NCBI GenBank assembly: GCA_013289685.1
Contig: JABCZL010000009.1
Coordinates: 186,001 to 250,000 of the forward strand
DNA from: Acidobacteriota bacterium
GTDB taxonomy: Bacteria; Acidobacteriota; Terriglobia; Terriglobales; Acidobacteriaceae
Direction: 5' to 3'
DNA: 64,000 bases
Below, one piece after another: positions 9,018 through 16,443 of this stretch. Position numbers and translations under genes: made by a program. The notes beneath the pieces are model-generated. The model saw only the letters and a program-made list of their open reading frames with translations. It was not told the origin of the DNA and ran no database searches. The stretch's first letter is position 1. Every line of letters starts with the position of its first letter.

Positions 9018-9188
9018 TCCGCCGCCAGACGAACGCTGCGAAGTCGAGTAATCCGCCAAGGTTCGCACTTGGTAGGGCTCGCGCCCCCCTGATCCCGTTT
9101 TGCACTCGCATTACCAACGTAAGCGCATCCCGCCGTTTCCTGCTGCCCCATTCCTCCTCAATTCGCTAGCCTGACCGTAGCGAGGCGT

Positions 9189-10394
9189 GTGCTTGCCCGC
9201 CCGGCATGGGCTCTATCGGTGATCCTTTCTAGTCTGATCCATCGCTCGTCGGACCCCAGCACGCTGCTGATCTTCTGCGTGATCGGCTTCTGCGCCGGCA
9301 TCGGTCTCTTTTTCTACGGATTCCGCCTGCTGCAGCGCCGGCGCCTGATTCTCGATACGCCGTTCTCGAAGATTCGCAGCGCCTCCATGGGCATGGTGGA
9401 AGTGAGCGGCCAGGCTGTCGGACCTCACACCATGGTCGCGCCTGTCACCGCGCGCCCCTGCTACTACTACCGCACCCTGGTCTGGGAATGGAAACAGAGT
9501 GGCAAGAATAAAACCTGGGTCAAGGTGGCTGGCGAGTGCATGCATCTGCCCTTCTTCGTCGACGACAACACCGGGCGCCTCCTGATCGATCCGCGCGGCG
9601 CCGACCTCGACCTGCATCGCGACTTCGAACAGGAATTTTGTGACTCTTTCTTCACCTCGAAGGAACCTGTGCCCGGCAACGTGCGCAGCTTTCTGTCGCG
9701 CCACCGCATTGCCACTTACAACAAAATCAAGGTGGAAGAGTATTGCATTAAGCCCAAGAACTCGCTGTTCATCCTGGGAACGCTGGGGGAAAATCCCGGG
9801 CTCGAGGTCAGCCCGCGGCCGGTTCAGGACGTGGAACCACTCAACTCGATTTCAACTCATGGATTTTCGATGTCGCTCAATTCGCTTTCGTTTTCCTCGG
9901 GCAGCAGCGACGCGGACTTCCATATCGGCTCCATGGCCGAGCGGCTCGCGATACCATCCGACACTCGCGTGGAAGTCATTCGCCTTTCACCGGAATCTGG
10001 ACCCGCGAAGACTCCGGAGATGACTCAGCAACAAAAGGTGACTGCCGCACTGCTGAAGGCAGGGATTTCGAGCCCCGAGGCATGGGCGGCCGCAGGGGTG
10101 CAAACCGCGGGCGGCGTGCAGGTTCTCACCGACCCTGACGCGGCCACATCCGCCACAGTCGGCAACAGCTTGCCTTCGAATACGAGCTCCTCGACGCAAG
10201 CAAACGGCTTCGATCCACACCCGCCGGTAGTGTTGATGAAGGGCACGAACAACAAGACATTCCTGATCTCCTGGCGCAGCCAGCAGGAAGTCGCTCGTTC
10301 CCTGGGGTGGAAATGCGCGCTGATGATCTGGGGCGGCCCGGCACTTGCGCTGCTCAGCCTCTACTTCTTTCTGGGCATTAAGAGCCTGTTCTAG
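9189..10394 (+). CDS. GIDE-domain membrane protein
   Basis: A 401-residue protein starting at GTG. It has an N-terminal membrane segment (LLIFCVIGFCAGIGLFFYGF), and a region ~60-200 with VEVSGQAVGPHTMVAPVTARPCYYYRTL-type motifs, the signature of the GIDE domain known from mitochondrial E3 ligase MUL1 (PF12483-like). A Ser-rich low-complexity stretch follows and a second membrane segment (MIWGGPALALLSLYFFLGI) ends the protein. No RING finger is present, so ubiquitin-type ligase activity is not implied. The role of bacterial GIDE proteins is unknown. Confidence 0.75.
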   Translation: MLARPAWALSVILSSLIHRSSDPSTLLIFCVIGFCAGIGLFFYGFRLLQRRRLILDTPFSKIRSASMGMVEVSGQAVGPHTMVAPVTARPCYYYRTLVWEWKQSGKNKTWVKVAGECMHLPFFVDDNTGRLLIDPRGADLDLHRDFEQEFCDSFFTSKEPVPGNVRSFLSRHRIATYNKIKVEEYCIKPKNSLFILGTLGENPGLEVSPRPVQDVEPLNSISTHGFSMSLNSLSFSSGSSDADFHIGSMAERLAIPSDTRVEVIRLSPESGPAKTPEMTQQQKVTAALLKAGISSPEAWAAAGVQTAGGVQVLTDPDAATSATVGNSLPSNTSSSTQANGFDPHPPVVLMKGTNNKTFLISWRSQQEVARSLGWKCALMIWGGPALALLSLYFFLGIKSLF

Positions 10395-10403
10395 GTTCAT
10401 GTG

Positions 10404-10425
10404 GCGCGGGCGTCCTCGCCCGCGC
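10404..10425. repeat. GC-rich hairpin with TCCT loop
   Basis: GCGCGGGCG-TCCT-CGCCCGCGC, a perfect 9-bp stem ten bases after the stop of the preceding gene. Similar hairpins with a TCCT, AGGG or CCCT loop occur at 15673, 43281, 59204 and 59268. No T-run follows, so it is a repeat rather than a classical terminator. Confidence 0.6.
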
Positions 10426-10498
10426 TGGCACCACGCTTCTAACCCCGCACATGCCGCCGAGCGCTGGTCCGCAACGCCCCCTCTAGTACAATCAACCC

Positions 10499-11275
10499 GT
10501 GAGCGACGCCGTCCGCATCGGAATCCTGGGCGACTTTAACGCCGATTTCCGCTCGCACCACGCCACCAACGACGCCCTGCAGCACGCGGCCCGCAAGCTC
10601 GACATGAAGGTCGAATCCCAGTGGCTGCCCACCCCGTCGCTGACCGCGGCCACCGCCGAAAAGACGCTGGAGAGTTTCGATGGCCTGTGGGCTTCGCCCG
10701 GCAGCCCTTACAAGAGTTTTGACGGCATGCTCAAAGGCATTGAGTTCGCCCGCCGCCGCGATTGGCCCTTCCTGGGCACTTGTGGCGGATTCCAGTACGC
10801 TTTCCTTGAATTCGCCCGCAACGTTCTCAACATCAAAGACGCCGACAGCGCCGAGAATGACTCCGGCTCGAAGAACATCGTCATTTATCCCGTGGCCTGC
10901 GCCGTCCCCAACCGCAAGGGCGACGCTCCCAAGCTCTCCGGCAAGGTCCCCGAGATTCGCTTGCGCCCCGGCTCTTACCTGCAGTCTTTCTACGGCAAAA
11001 ACCAGGAGACCGCGACCGAAGAATTTTTCTGCAACTTTGAGATCAATCCGGACTTCGAATGGGCCGCCATGGAAGCCGGGTTTCCCGTGGTCGCCCGCGG
11101 CTCCGAAGGCGAGATCCGCGCCATCGAATCTCCCACGCACAGGTTTTACCTGGCCACACTCTTCCAGCCGCAACTGTCGTCCACGGAAAAGAAGCCGCAC
11201 CCCATCGTGCTGGCTTTTGTGCAAGCGGCGGCGGACTGGGGCAAGAAGAAGCTGGACGACAGCGTGTTGGAGTAG
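10499..11275 (+). CDS. Class I glutamine amidotransferase-like protein related to the CTP synthase GATase domain
   Basis: A 258-residue stand-alone domain starting at GTG. FLGTCGGFQYAFLEFARNVL (Cys95) is almost identical to the nucleophile region of CTP synthase glutaminase domains, and GLWASPGSPY at ~63 is the oxyanion-side loop. Where CTP synthases have FHPE, carrying the catalytic His, this protein reads FQPQ (Gln223), so the normal Cys-His-Glu triad is incomplete. There is no synthetase domain. It could be a regulatory or repurposed amidotransferase; substrate unknown. Confidence 0.8.
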   Translation: MSDAVRIGILGDFNADFRSHHATNDALQHAARKLDMKVESQWLPTPSLTAATAEKTLESFDGLWASPGSPYKSFDGMLKGIEFARRRDWPFLGTCGGFQYAFLEFARNVLNIKDADSAENDSGSKNIVIYPVACAVPNRKGDAPKLSGKVPEIRLRPGSYLQSFYGKNQETATEEFFCNFEINPDFEWAAMEAGFPVVARGSEGEIRAIESPTHRFYLATLFQPQLSSTEKKPHPIVLAFVQAAADWGKKKLDDSVLE

Positions 11276-11281
11276 CGGGGG

Positions 11282-11420
11282 CAGACTTCAGACCTCGGAC
11301 TTGGCAACAGAGCTAACCTGAACAATTGCAAAGCCCTCCTAGCGATCCCCCCGGCTTCGTGACCGTCCAGGTTCGCCGACGTCTGAGGTCTGAGGTCCGA
11401 CGTCAGGTTACCAAAGTCCA
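11282..11420. repeat. Inverted pair of GGTCTGA-type heptamer arrays
   Basis: The left arm has CAGACTTCAGACCTCGGACT; the right arm (11381-11404) has ~7 nt units GTCTGAG-GTCTGAG-GTCCGAC. Outside and inside them AGCTAACCTG and CAGGTTACC also pair. The same heptamer unit recurs at 58591 inside tgt and at 59808. The rest of the spacer to 11541 shows no gene. Confidence 0.75.
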
Positions 11421-11541
11421 AGCCCCGCGCGCGTTACCGCCACGGTACCATGCGCATCTGGAGCCCCCACCCCTTGCCCGTTATTCTCGTCGAGATCGCT
11501 AGCTGTTCGCGAAGCCGCGTCCGCAGGAGCCACTCGTCTCT

Positions 11542-12210
11542 ATGCACATGCAGTTAATCGACTCGTACCGCATCCCGTTCAGCACGCTGATGAGCTACAT
11601 CCCGGTCATCGCCACGCTCGTGACCACATTCTTCAGCGTAATTCTGGCCCGCGCCACGCTGCGCTACGTTGAAGCGACCGATAAAGGACTGGCCCTGGCC
11701 CGCGAAGAATTCGAGCGCGAGTGGTCGCCCGACCTGCACATCAAGATGGAACGCGTCTCCGCGACCGAAGCCAAGATCATCGTCACCAATTTGGCGAAAA
11801 CCTCCGTCCTGCTGCAACTCCTGCAACTGCGCAAGATTTCGCATGCCACCCCCTTCGAGCGCTGCCGCCTGAACGATCCCCTGGTCGGCGGTATGACCTG
11901 GACGCAGGAGATGGGCAAGCGCATCATGGCCTGCACCGGAAATGAATTCGAAGGCCCCATCGCGGCGTCGATGACGTTCTACGCCGCCGGCCGCATGTTC
12001 CGCACTGACTGGTTCCGGTCGCAGATTGTGGTGCGCGACGGCCGCATCGTCAGCCTCGAGCCCAGCAACATGCCGGCCCGGCGCGTGCGCGTCCTCGAAC
12101 GTAAAGGCCCGGAACGCCGCCGCGAGTTTGTGCAGGACGTAACCGCCCAAGTCGCCGCCGAAAAAATAAACACCAAGCCCGACGAAAGCTTCTTCGTCAC
12201 CGGAGCGTAA
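11542..12210 (+). CDS. Hypothetical membrane-anchored protein
   Basis: A 222-residue protein I cannot assign. One transmembrane segment lies near the N-terminus (TLMSYIPVIATLVTTFFSVILA). A short coiled-coil-like charged helix (ATDKGLALAREEFEREW) follows, then a soluble domain with alternating beta strands (LHIKMERVSATEAKIIVTNL) ending in a basic tail. This plan resembles small bacterial membrane proteins with one anchor and a cytoplasmic domain. No partner is evident in the neighbourhood. Confidence 0.6.
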   Translation: MHMQLIDSYRIPFSTLMSYIPVIATLVTTFFSVILARATLRYVEATDKGLALAREEFEREWSPDLHIKMERVSATEAKIIVTNLAKTSVLLQLLQLRKISHATPFERCRLNDPLVGGMTWTQEMGKRIMACTGNEFEGPIAASMTFYAAGRMFRTDWFRSQIVVRDGRIVSLEPSNMPARRVRVLERKGPERRREFVQDVTAQVAAEKINTKPDESFFVTGA

Positions 12211-12336
12211 ACGGAATCTGACAGCAGGGTATGCACCCCCCAGGTTCTTCGTTAATTGGTACTCGCAGGCACCCGGATGAACTTCCGTGGTGCTCCAACT
12301 TCCTGCCGGGCTGCTATCCTGCTGCTATCTTCTCGA

Positions 12337-12369
12337 AAACTTGAGATCACACTTTGTGATCTCAAGTTT
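12337..12369. promoter_or_regulatory. 33-bp near-upstream palindrome, candidate operator of the ORF6N gene
   Basis: Perfect 15-bp arms, AAACTTGAGATCACA and TGTGATCTCAAGTTT, around CTT. It ends 16 bases before the ATG at 12386. The inner 12 bases of each arm recur exactly inside the coding region at 12589-12615. An operator or an RNA hairpin over the leader are both possible; neither is demonstrated. Confidence 0.5.
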
Positions 12370-12385
12370 GAAACGAGCTCTACCT

Positions 12386-12952
12386 ATGGCCAAGTCAGCG
12401 ATTGCAGTCGCAAGGAAGAAAGTGGATCCGAAAATCCTGGTTCTGCGTGGACAGAGAGTCATACTTGATACCGATCTCGCCGAACTGTATGGAGTAAAAG
12501 TGCGGCACCTGAACCAGCAGGTCAAGCGCAACGCGAAACGATTTCCTCTCGCCTTTCAGTTTCAACTCTCCCCGCACGAATTGAAAATCTTGAGATCACA
12601 AAATGTGATCTCAAGTGAAGGACACGGCGGCGCGCGTTATCGTCCCTACGCCTTCACCGAACACGGCGCCATCATGGCGGCCACGGTACTGAACTCCGAA
12701 CGCGCCATCGAAATGAGCGTCTTTGTTGTCCTTGCATTTGTGCGGATGCGCCGCGCCATCGCCGGGAACCGCCATATCCTGACCAAGCTGGCGGAACTCG
12801 AACACCGTCTGAAGAGTCATGACACCGATATCCGGGACCTGATGGACGCGATCCGCGAACTGATGACTCCCGCCGAGCCCAGCCGCAGCCGCATCGGCTT
12901 CGAAGCGCCTTCAGAGGCAAGTGGTAAAGCTCTGAAAGGGCGCAGAGTTTAG
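12386..12952 (+). CDS. ORF6N-domain DNA-binding protein
   Basis: A 188-residue protein. ILVLRGQRVILDTDLAELYGV, a Phe/Pro-rich RFPLAFQFQLS and YRPYAFTEHGAIMAATVLNS are the conserved blocks of the ORF6N domain, a KilA-N-associated DNA-binding module common in phages and widespread in bacterial chromosomes. The C-terminal third is helical and probably a coiled coil (residues ~125-160). ATG 12386 is chosen because the family begins shortly before the LRGQ block. The LRSQNVIS motif is encoded by a palindrome identical in its core to one just upstream of the gene. No other phage genes are adjacent. Confidence 0.88.
   Translation: MAKSAIAVARKKVDPKILVLRGQRVILDTDLAELYGVKVRHLNQQVKRNAKRFPLAFQFQLSPHELKILRSQNVISSEGHGGARYRPYAFTEHGAIMAATVLNSERAIEMSVFVVLAFVRMRRAIAGNRHILTKLAELEHRLKSHDTDIRDLMDAIRELMTPAEPSRSRIGFEAPSEASGKALKGRRV
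12589..12615. repeat. 27-bp palindrome inside the ORF6N coding sequence
   Basis: CTTGAGATCACA-AAA-TGTGATCTCAAG, the same 12-bp arms as the leader palindrome 249 bases upstream with a different 3-base centre. It encodes the protein motif LRSQNVIS. Confidence 0.85.
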
Positions 12953-13100
12953 TTCCGCGAGAACAAGTGAATCTTGACGCTTATTCATCGTAATCTCTCT
13001 GCACCGTAAGAAGGTAACCCTTACTAAAGATCACCGATCCCGCCACGATTCACTAAAGACTCCCGTCCCCGTGTCGATCCTATTCCTTAGGAGACCAAAT

Positions 13101-13283
13101 ATGATCACGCCAATCAGCAGCGTACATACGGCCGATGTTCACCAAGTCGCGCAGCCGCCTGCGGAACCGAAAGCCGATCCTCGAGCCGAGACTCCGCCGG
13201 TGCCAAAGAGCGGCGCCCTCTCCAACGACCAGGTCACGCTGAAAAGCGCGGGACAGGTCGACCACGACAGCGATGGCAAGTAG
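13101..13283 (+). CDS. Small protein, tandem paralogue 1 (C-terminal VxLKSxGxVDHDxDxK)
   Basis: A 60-residue protein of unknown function starting at ATG 13101 with TAGGAG eight bases upstream. An earlier ATG-like start at 13071 lacks a ribosome site. Its N-terminus is MITPISSVH, the middle is Pro/Ala/Glu-rich and disordered, and it ends VTLKSAGQVDHDSDGK. The next small frame shares both ends, so the pair arose by duplication. The acidic Asp-rich tail could bind a cation. The D/N-x-V-x-L-x-S motif resembles that in small motility-linked proteins, but this is not enough to assign it. Confidence 0.65.
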   Translation: MITPISSVHTADVHQVAQPPAEPKADPRAETPPVPKSGALSNDQVTLKSAGQVDHDSDGK

Positions 13284-13391
13284 GCTGCGTGTCGTGTCGA
13301 GCCAATTAACTCTTTTTAACGGTGCCCCATCTAACGTTGCCCCATCCCGGCCACGATTCGCTAACGTTCTGCGCCTCAAGTGCCGATGATA

Positions 13392-13556
13392 ATGTCTATG
13401 ATCAATCCAGTGAGCAGCAGTTCCGCCACCCACGCCAGCCAAGTCTCGCAACCGGCAGTTCGTCAGCCCCAACCCCAGCAGAGCAACACCCGGCCGCCGG
13501 ACACCGTTTCTTTGAAAAGCACCGGCGACGTCGACCACGACGGCGACAGCAAGTAA
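13392..13556 (+). CDS. Small protein, tandem paralogue 2 (C-terminal VxLKSxGxVDHDxDxK)
   Basis: A 54-residue frame: ATG 13392 (or ATG 13398), N-terminus MSMINPVSSSS, a Gln/Pro-rich middle and the C-terminus VSLKSTGDVDHDGDSK, ending with TAA at 13554-13556. It aligns with the preceding small protein at both ends. The upstream DNA is also related (CCACGATTC-RCTAA-type block near 13054 and 13352), suggesting that gene plus promoter were duplicated. Conservation of the ends with a variable middle supports a real, expressed gene. Function unknown. Confidence 0.6.
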   Translation: MSMINPVSSSSATHASQVSQPAVRQPQPQQSNTRPPDTVSLKSTGDVDHDGDSK

Positions 13557-13646
13557 CCGCTCGTAAAGTTGATTCACCCCGGACCAAAACGGGTGCCCCA
13601 TCTTTGCCGCGGTTTTTAATATTTTTGCGAGCGGCGTGGGGCGGAT

Positions 13647-14093
13647 TCAATTTGCAAGAAGTTCGAATGCGGGGTAACTCGATGTCAGTTCCGCAAACGC
13701 TTCCGGCAGTGAGCCCGCAGGAATCGGAAAGTAGCGCTGCACTTCGCGCTTGAACGAATCGAGGTACGCTTTGAGGATAGGCGGCTTTTCGGCTTCGGGA
13801 ATTGGACGCAGGCGGAATTTCTGACGCGTGCTCCCCTTCTTCAACGTAACTTCTCCGGCGGCTTCGGCATTACGCACCCACTGGGTTCGTCCGCGCGGGG
13901 CGACGAGATAGGTCTTGCCGTTCAGTTTCAGTAGATCGATGGGTGTGGAGTAGAGCTTGCCGGATTTTCGTCCGCGAACTTCGACCAGGTAGTTGTAGGA
14001 GAAGCCCAGACCGAGGCCAACGAGAAATCCGAAAATGCGGTTGAAGATTTTTTCGCCGGTGCTGGGCTCGCGGAAAACGGGCAACGAATTCAT
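13647..14093 (-). CDS. Deazaflavin-dependent nitroreductase-family protein (DUF385)
   Basis: A 148-residue protein with VEVRGRKSGKLYSTPIDLL near residue 40 and YLVAPRGRTQWVRNAEAAG near 65. These are the signature blocks of the F420/flavin-binding split-barrel family that includes mycobacterial Ddn-type proteins. F420 dependence cannot be inferred from the sequence alone. No signal peptide; the N-terminal hydrophobic stretch IFGFLVGLGLGFSY is part of the normal family start. It is 25 bases downstream of msrB on the same strand and may share its transcript. Confidence 0.8.
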   Translation of the reverse strand: MNSLPVFREPSTGEKIFNRIFGFLVGLGLGFSYNYLVEVRGRKSGKLYSTPIDLLKLNGKTYLVAPRGRTQWVRNAEAAGEVTLKKGSTRQKFRLRPIPEAEKPPILKAYLDSFKREVQRYFPIPAGSLPEAFAELTSSYPAFELLAN

Positions 14094-14118
14094 GACCCGA
14101 TTCTAATCCCTTCTACGT

Positions 14119-14721
14119 CTACTTCACGAAGCGCAGCGAGGCGGAGTTCATGCAGTAGCGGAGATGAGTGGGATCGGGGCCGTCGTCGAATACGTGGCCG
14201 AGGTGCGCGTCGCACTTGGTGCAGGCGACGGCGGTGCGGACCATGCCGAAGGTTGTGTCGCGGATTTCGGTTACGTTTTCCGCGGCGATTGGCGCCCAGA
14301 AGCTGGGCCATCCCGTGCCGGACTCGAATTTGGTGGAGGAATCGAAGAGCGCGTTGTCACAGCCGATGCAGCGATAGATGCCCTTATCGTGCAGGTTCCA
14401 GTATTTTCCGGAGTATGCGATTTCGGTGTCGGCGTGGCGCGTGATGTCGAACGCGTTGCCTGAGAGTTGCTTGCGCCACTCGTCTTCGGTCTTCACAATC
14501 TTCGGGATGCGTTCTATTTTCAGGCGTTGGCCGGCGTCGGAGAATAGAACGATGGTCACTTCTTTGGGCTCGCCGGATGCGGCGGGGGCAGCTTGCATCA
14601 CGATGGGCTTTCTCCATTGCCACAGGGCCAGGCCTGCGACGGTGGCTGCTGCGGTCGCGAGGAAGACGCGGCGTCGCACATCCGTGGAGCCTTCGTTCTT
14701 GTCACGATTGGAATCGAACAT
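14119..14721 (-). CDS. msrB: Peptide-methionine (R)-S-oxide reductase MsrB, membrane-anchored or exported
   Basis: A 200-residue MsrB. Two zinc Cys pairs (CIGC and CTKC), GTGWPSFW and the catalytic Cys in RYCMNSASLRF at the C-terminus are all present. The N-terminus DVRRRVFLATAAATVAGLALW is an RR-containing signal or anchor, so repair of oxidised methionines probably occurs outside the cytoplasm. The msrA gene lies 124 bases upstream on the same strand, so both stereoisomers of Met sulfoxide are covered by one locus. The extra ~50 residues at the N-terminus compared with cytosolic MsrB are the export region and a linker. Confidence 0.92.
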   Translation of the reverse strand: MFDSNRDKNEGSTDVRRRVFLATAAATVAGLALWQWRKPIVMQAAPAASGEPKEVTIVLFSDAGQRLKIERIPKIVKTEDEWRKQLSGNAFDITRHADTEIAYSGKYWNLHDKGIYRCIGCDNALFDSSTKFESGTGWPSFWAPIAAENVTEIRDTTFGMVRTAVACTKCDAHLGHVFDDGPDPTHLRYCMNSASLRFVK

Positions 14722-14845
14722 CGTAGTCTCTTTCGTGTTGCGCCGGATTGTTTCTTTCGCCCCTCCGGGGCTTGTTGATTCTTAGTTCTTCCCACCCACG
14801 GCTTGCGCCGTCGACTGCATTCTTGCGCCGCTTCGCGGCTGATCT

Positions 14846-15520
14846 CTACTTTCCGGTGTAGAGGTCGGGGAACTCCTGGCGCAGATGCTCGACCTTGGGG
14901 GCGTCGTTGAACATTATGTACGGCTGATCGGGATGCAGCGCGGCGTAGTTCTGGTGATAGGCCTCGGCCGGGTAGAAGGCCTGCAGCGGCACGACCTTGG
15001 TTACGACTGGACGCGAAAACACTTTCGCCTTGTCGAGTTGGACGATGTAGGCGTCGGCGATGCGCTTCTGTTCGTCGTTGTTGTAGAAAATCGAGGAGCG
15101 ATATTGTGTGCCCTCGTCGGGGCCCTGGCGATTGAGTTGCGTCGGGTCGTGCGCCACGGAGAAGAACACGCGCAACAGCTCGCCGTAGGTGATCTGCGAG
15201 GGATCGTAGACGATCTGCACCGATTCGGCGTGGCCAGTTTCCCCGGTGCTGACGATTTCGTATTCTGCGGTTTTGGCGGAGCCTCCGGAGTAGCCGGAGG
15301 TCGCGCTGATCACGCCCTTTACGTGCTGGAATACAGCCTGAATGCCCCAGAAACATCCTCCGGAGACGACTGCGGTTTGCCGGCCGGGAGTCGCGGCACG
15401 GGTAGCGTCTTGCACCGGCGCGGGCACGGGACCAGCGGCGGGGCTGGCTTTGGCGTTGCAGGCGAGAGTGCTGGCGAGCATGGCAACAAGAATCAGTATG
15501 CGAGCAGAAAAAGTGTGCAT
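14846..15520 (-). CDS. msrA: Peptide-methionine (S)-S-oxide reductase MsrA, exported
   Basis: A 224-residue MsrA. The active-site motif GCFWG occurs at ~55, followed by the family blocks GVISATSGYSGG and YDPSQITYGELLRVFF and the DEGTQYRSSIFY segment. The first ~28 residues form a signal sequence (ILILVAMLASTLACNA). Cleavage before or near Cys21 is possible, although the lipobox is weak. Together with the exported MsrB downstream it forms an envelope methionine sulfoxide repair pair. Confidence 0.93.
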   Translation of the reverse strand: MHTFSARILILVAMLASTLACNAKASPAAGPVPAPVQDATRAATPGRQTAVVSGGCFWGIQAVFQHVKGVISATSGYSGGSAKTAEYEIVSTGETGHAESVQIVYDPSQITYGELLRVFFSVAHDPTQLNRQGPDEGTQYRSSIFYNNDEQKRIADAYIVQLDKAKVFSRPVVTKVVPLQAFYPAEAYHQNYAALHPDQPYIMFNDAPKVEHLRQEFPDLYTGK

Positions 15521-15672
15521 GGTGGATTTCCTTGTCTTATGTACGAATGAGAAGTACTGGTGGATTGGAGTCGCGGACGAGAGAAAAGTTTCAAAGGGGG
15601 ATTCGCGGATCTGACAAGCGTAGCGATAATGGTGAGACTAAGGTAGCTGCGGCCCGATGCCCCTGGGCCGCC

Positions 15673-15696
15673 TGGACGGGCGAGGGCGCCCGTCCA
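15673..15696. repeat. GC-rich hairpin with AGGG loop
   Basis: TGGACGGGCG-AGGG-CGCCCGTCCA, a perfect 10-bp stem in the 267-base spacer between msrA and lexA. It belongs to the hairpin type found at 10404 and 59204. The rest of this spacer shows no gene. Confidence 0.6.
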
Positions 15697-15787
15697 CATA
15701 GGCCGTCCCCACATGGGCGGTGATGATCCGCGTGCGACCCGCACTTCTTGCTTGCTTTTTCGCCTTCTGTTCGCCAATAATGGCGCT

Positions 15788-16408
15788 ATGGCCATCACAC
15801 GCAGGCAACGGGAAGTGTACGACTTTATTTCTCGATTCGTCGCCGAGCACCAATACTCTCCGTCGTTTGAGGAGATTGGCAAGGGGTTGGAGCTGACCTC
15901 TCTGGCGACGGTGCACAAGCACGTCACGAACCTGGAAAAGAAGGGATTGCTGACGCGCGACTACAATCGCAGCCGCTCGATTGATCTGCTGCCTCCTAAG
16001 GGTCGGCTGAAACAGGCGATGAGCGTGAACACGGGCCTGGTGCTGCCGCTGCTGGGGCGCATCGCGGCCGGGCAGCCGATCGAAGCGGTGCAGAACAACG
16101 AAACGATTTCGCTGGCGGATTTTGTGCGCTCGAAAGAAGTGTTTGTGCTCGAAGTGCGCGGCGACTCGATGCAGGACGAGGCCATCCTCAACGGCGATTA
16201 TGTGCTGGTGGAAAAGGCCCGCACGGCGCACAACGGTGACATTGTTGTGGCTCTCGTAGATCAGAGCGACGCCACGCTGAAGCGCTTTTACCGGGAAGGC
16301 GACAACATACGGTTGCAGCCTTCGAATGTGGCCATGAAGCCGATCATTGTGCCGGCGGCGTCGGTGGACGTGCAGGGGCGGGTGATTGGGGTGCTGCGGA
16401 AGTACTAG
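15788..16408 (+). CDS. lexA: LexA repressor, SOS regulator
   Basis: A 206-residue LexA. The N-terminal winged HTH (MAITRRQREVYDFISRF, TSLATVHKHVTNLEKKGL) is followed by the self-cleavage site Ala-Gly in RIAAGQPIEA at ~95. The catalytic Ser is in VRGDSMQDEAI and the Lys in ATLKRFYREGD. It represses SOS genes until RecA-ssDNA triggers cleavage. ATG 15788 is chosen by homology; the frame is open further upstream. A small palindrome, CGCCA-ATAA-TGGCG (15772-15785), lies just before the start and may be involved in autoregulation, but I do not know the LexA box of this group. Confidence 0.93.
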   Translation: MAITRRQREVYDFISRFVAEHQYSPSFEEIGKGLELTSLATVHKHVTNLEKKGLLTRDYNRSRSIDLLPPKGRLKQAMSVNTGLVLPLLGRIAAGQPIEAVQNNETISLADFVRSKEVFVLEVRGDSMQDEAILNGDYVLVEKARTAHNGDIVVALVDQSDATLKRFYREGDNIRLQPSNVAMKPIIVPAASVDVQGRVIGVLRKY

Positions 16409-16443
16409 CACTTCTCAGGTTTCGATCTCGCGATTTCTTCTCT

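Noticed and set aside
10404-10425. GC-rich hairpin as a transcription terminator
   Set aside because: No T-run on either side and the same hairpin type recurs as a dispersed repeat.
15772-15785. CGCCA-ATAA-TGGCG as LexA operator
   Set aside because: It is short, matches no LexA box I know with confidence and no second copy was seen, so it is only mentioned with lexA.
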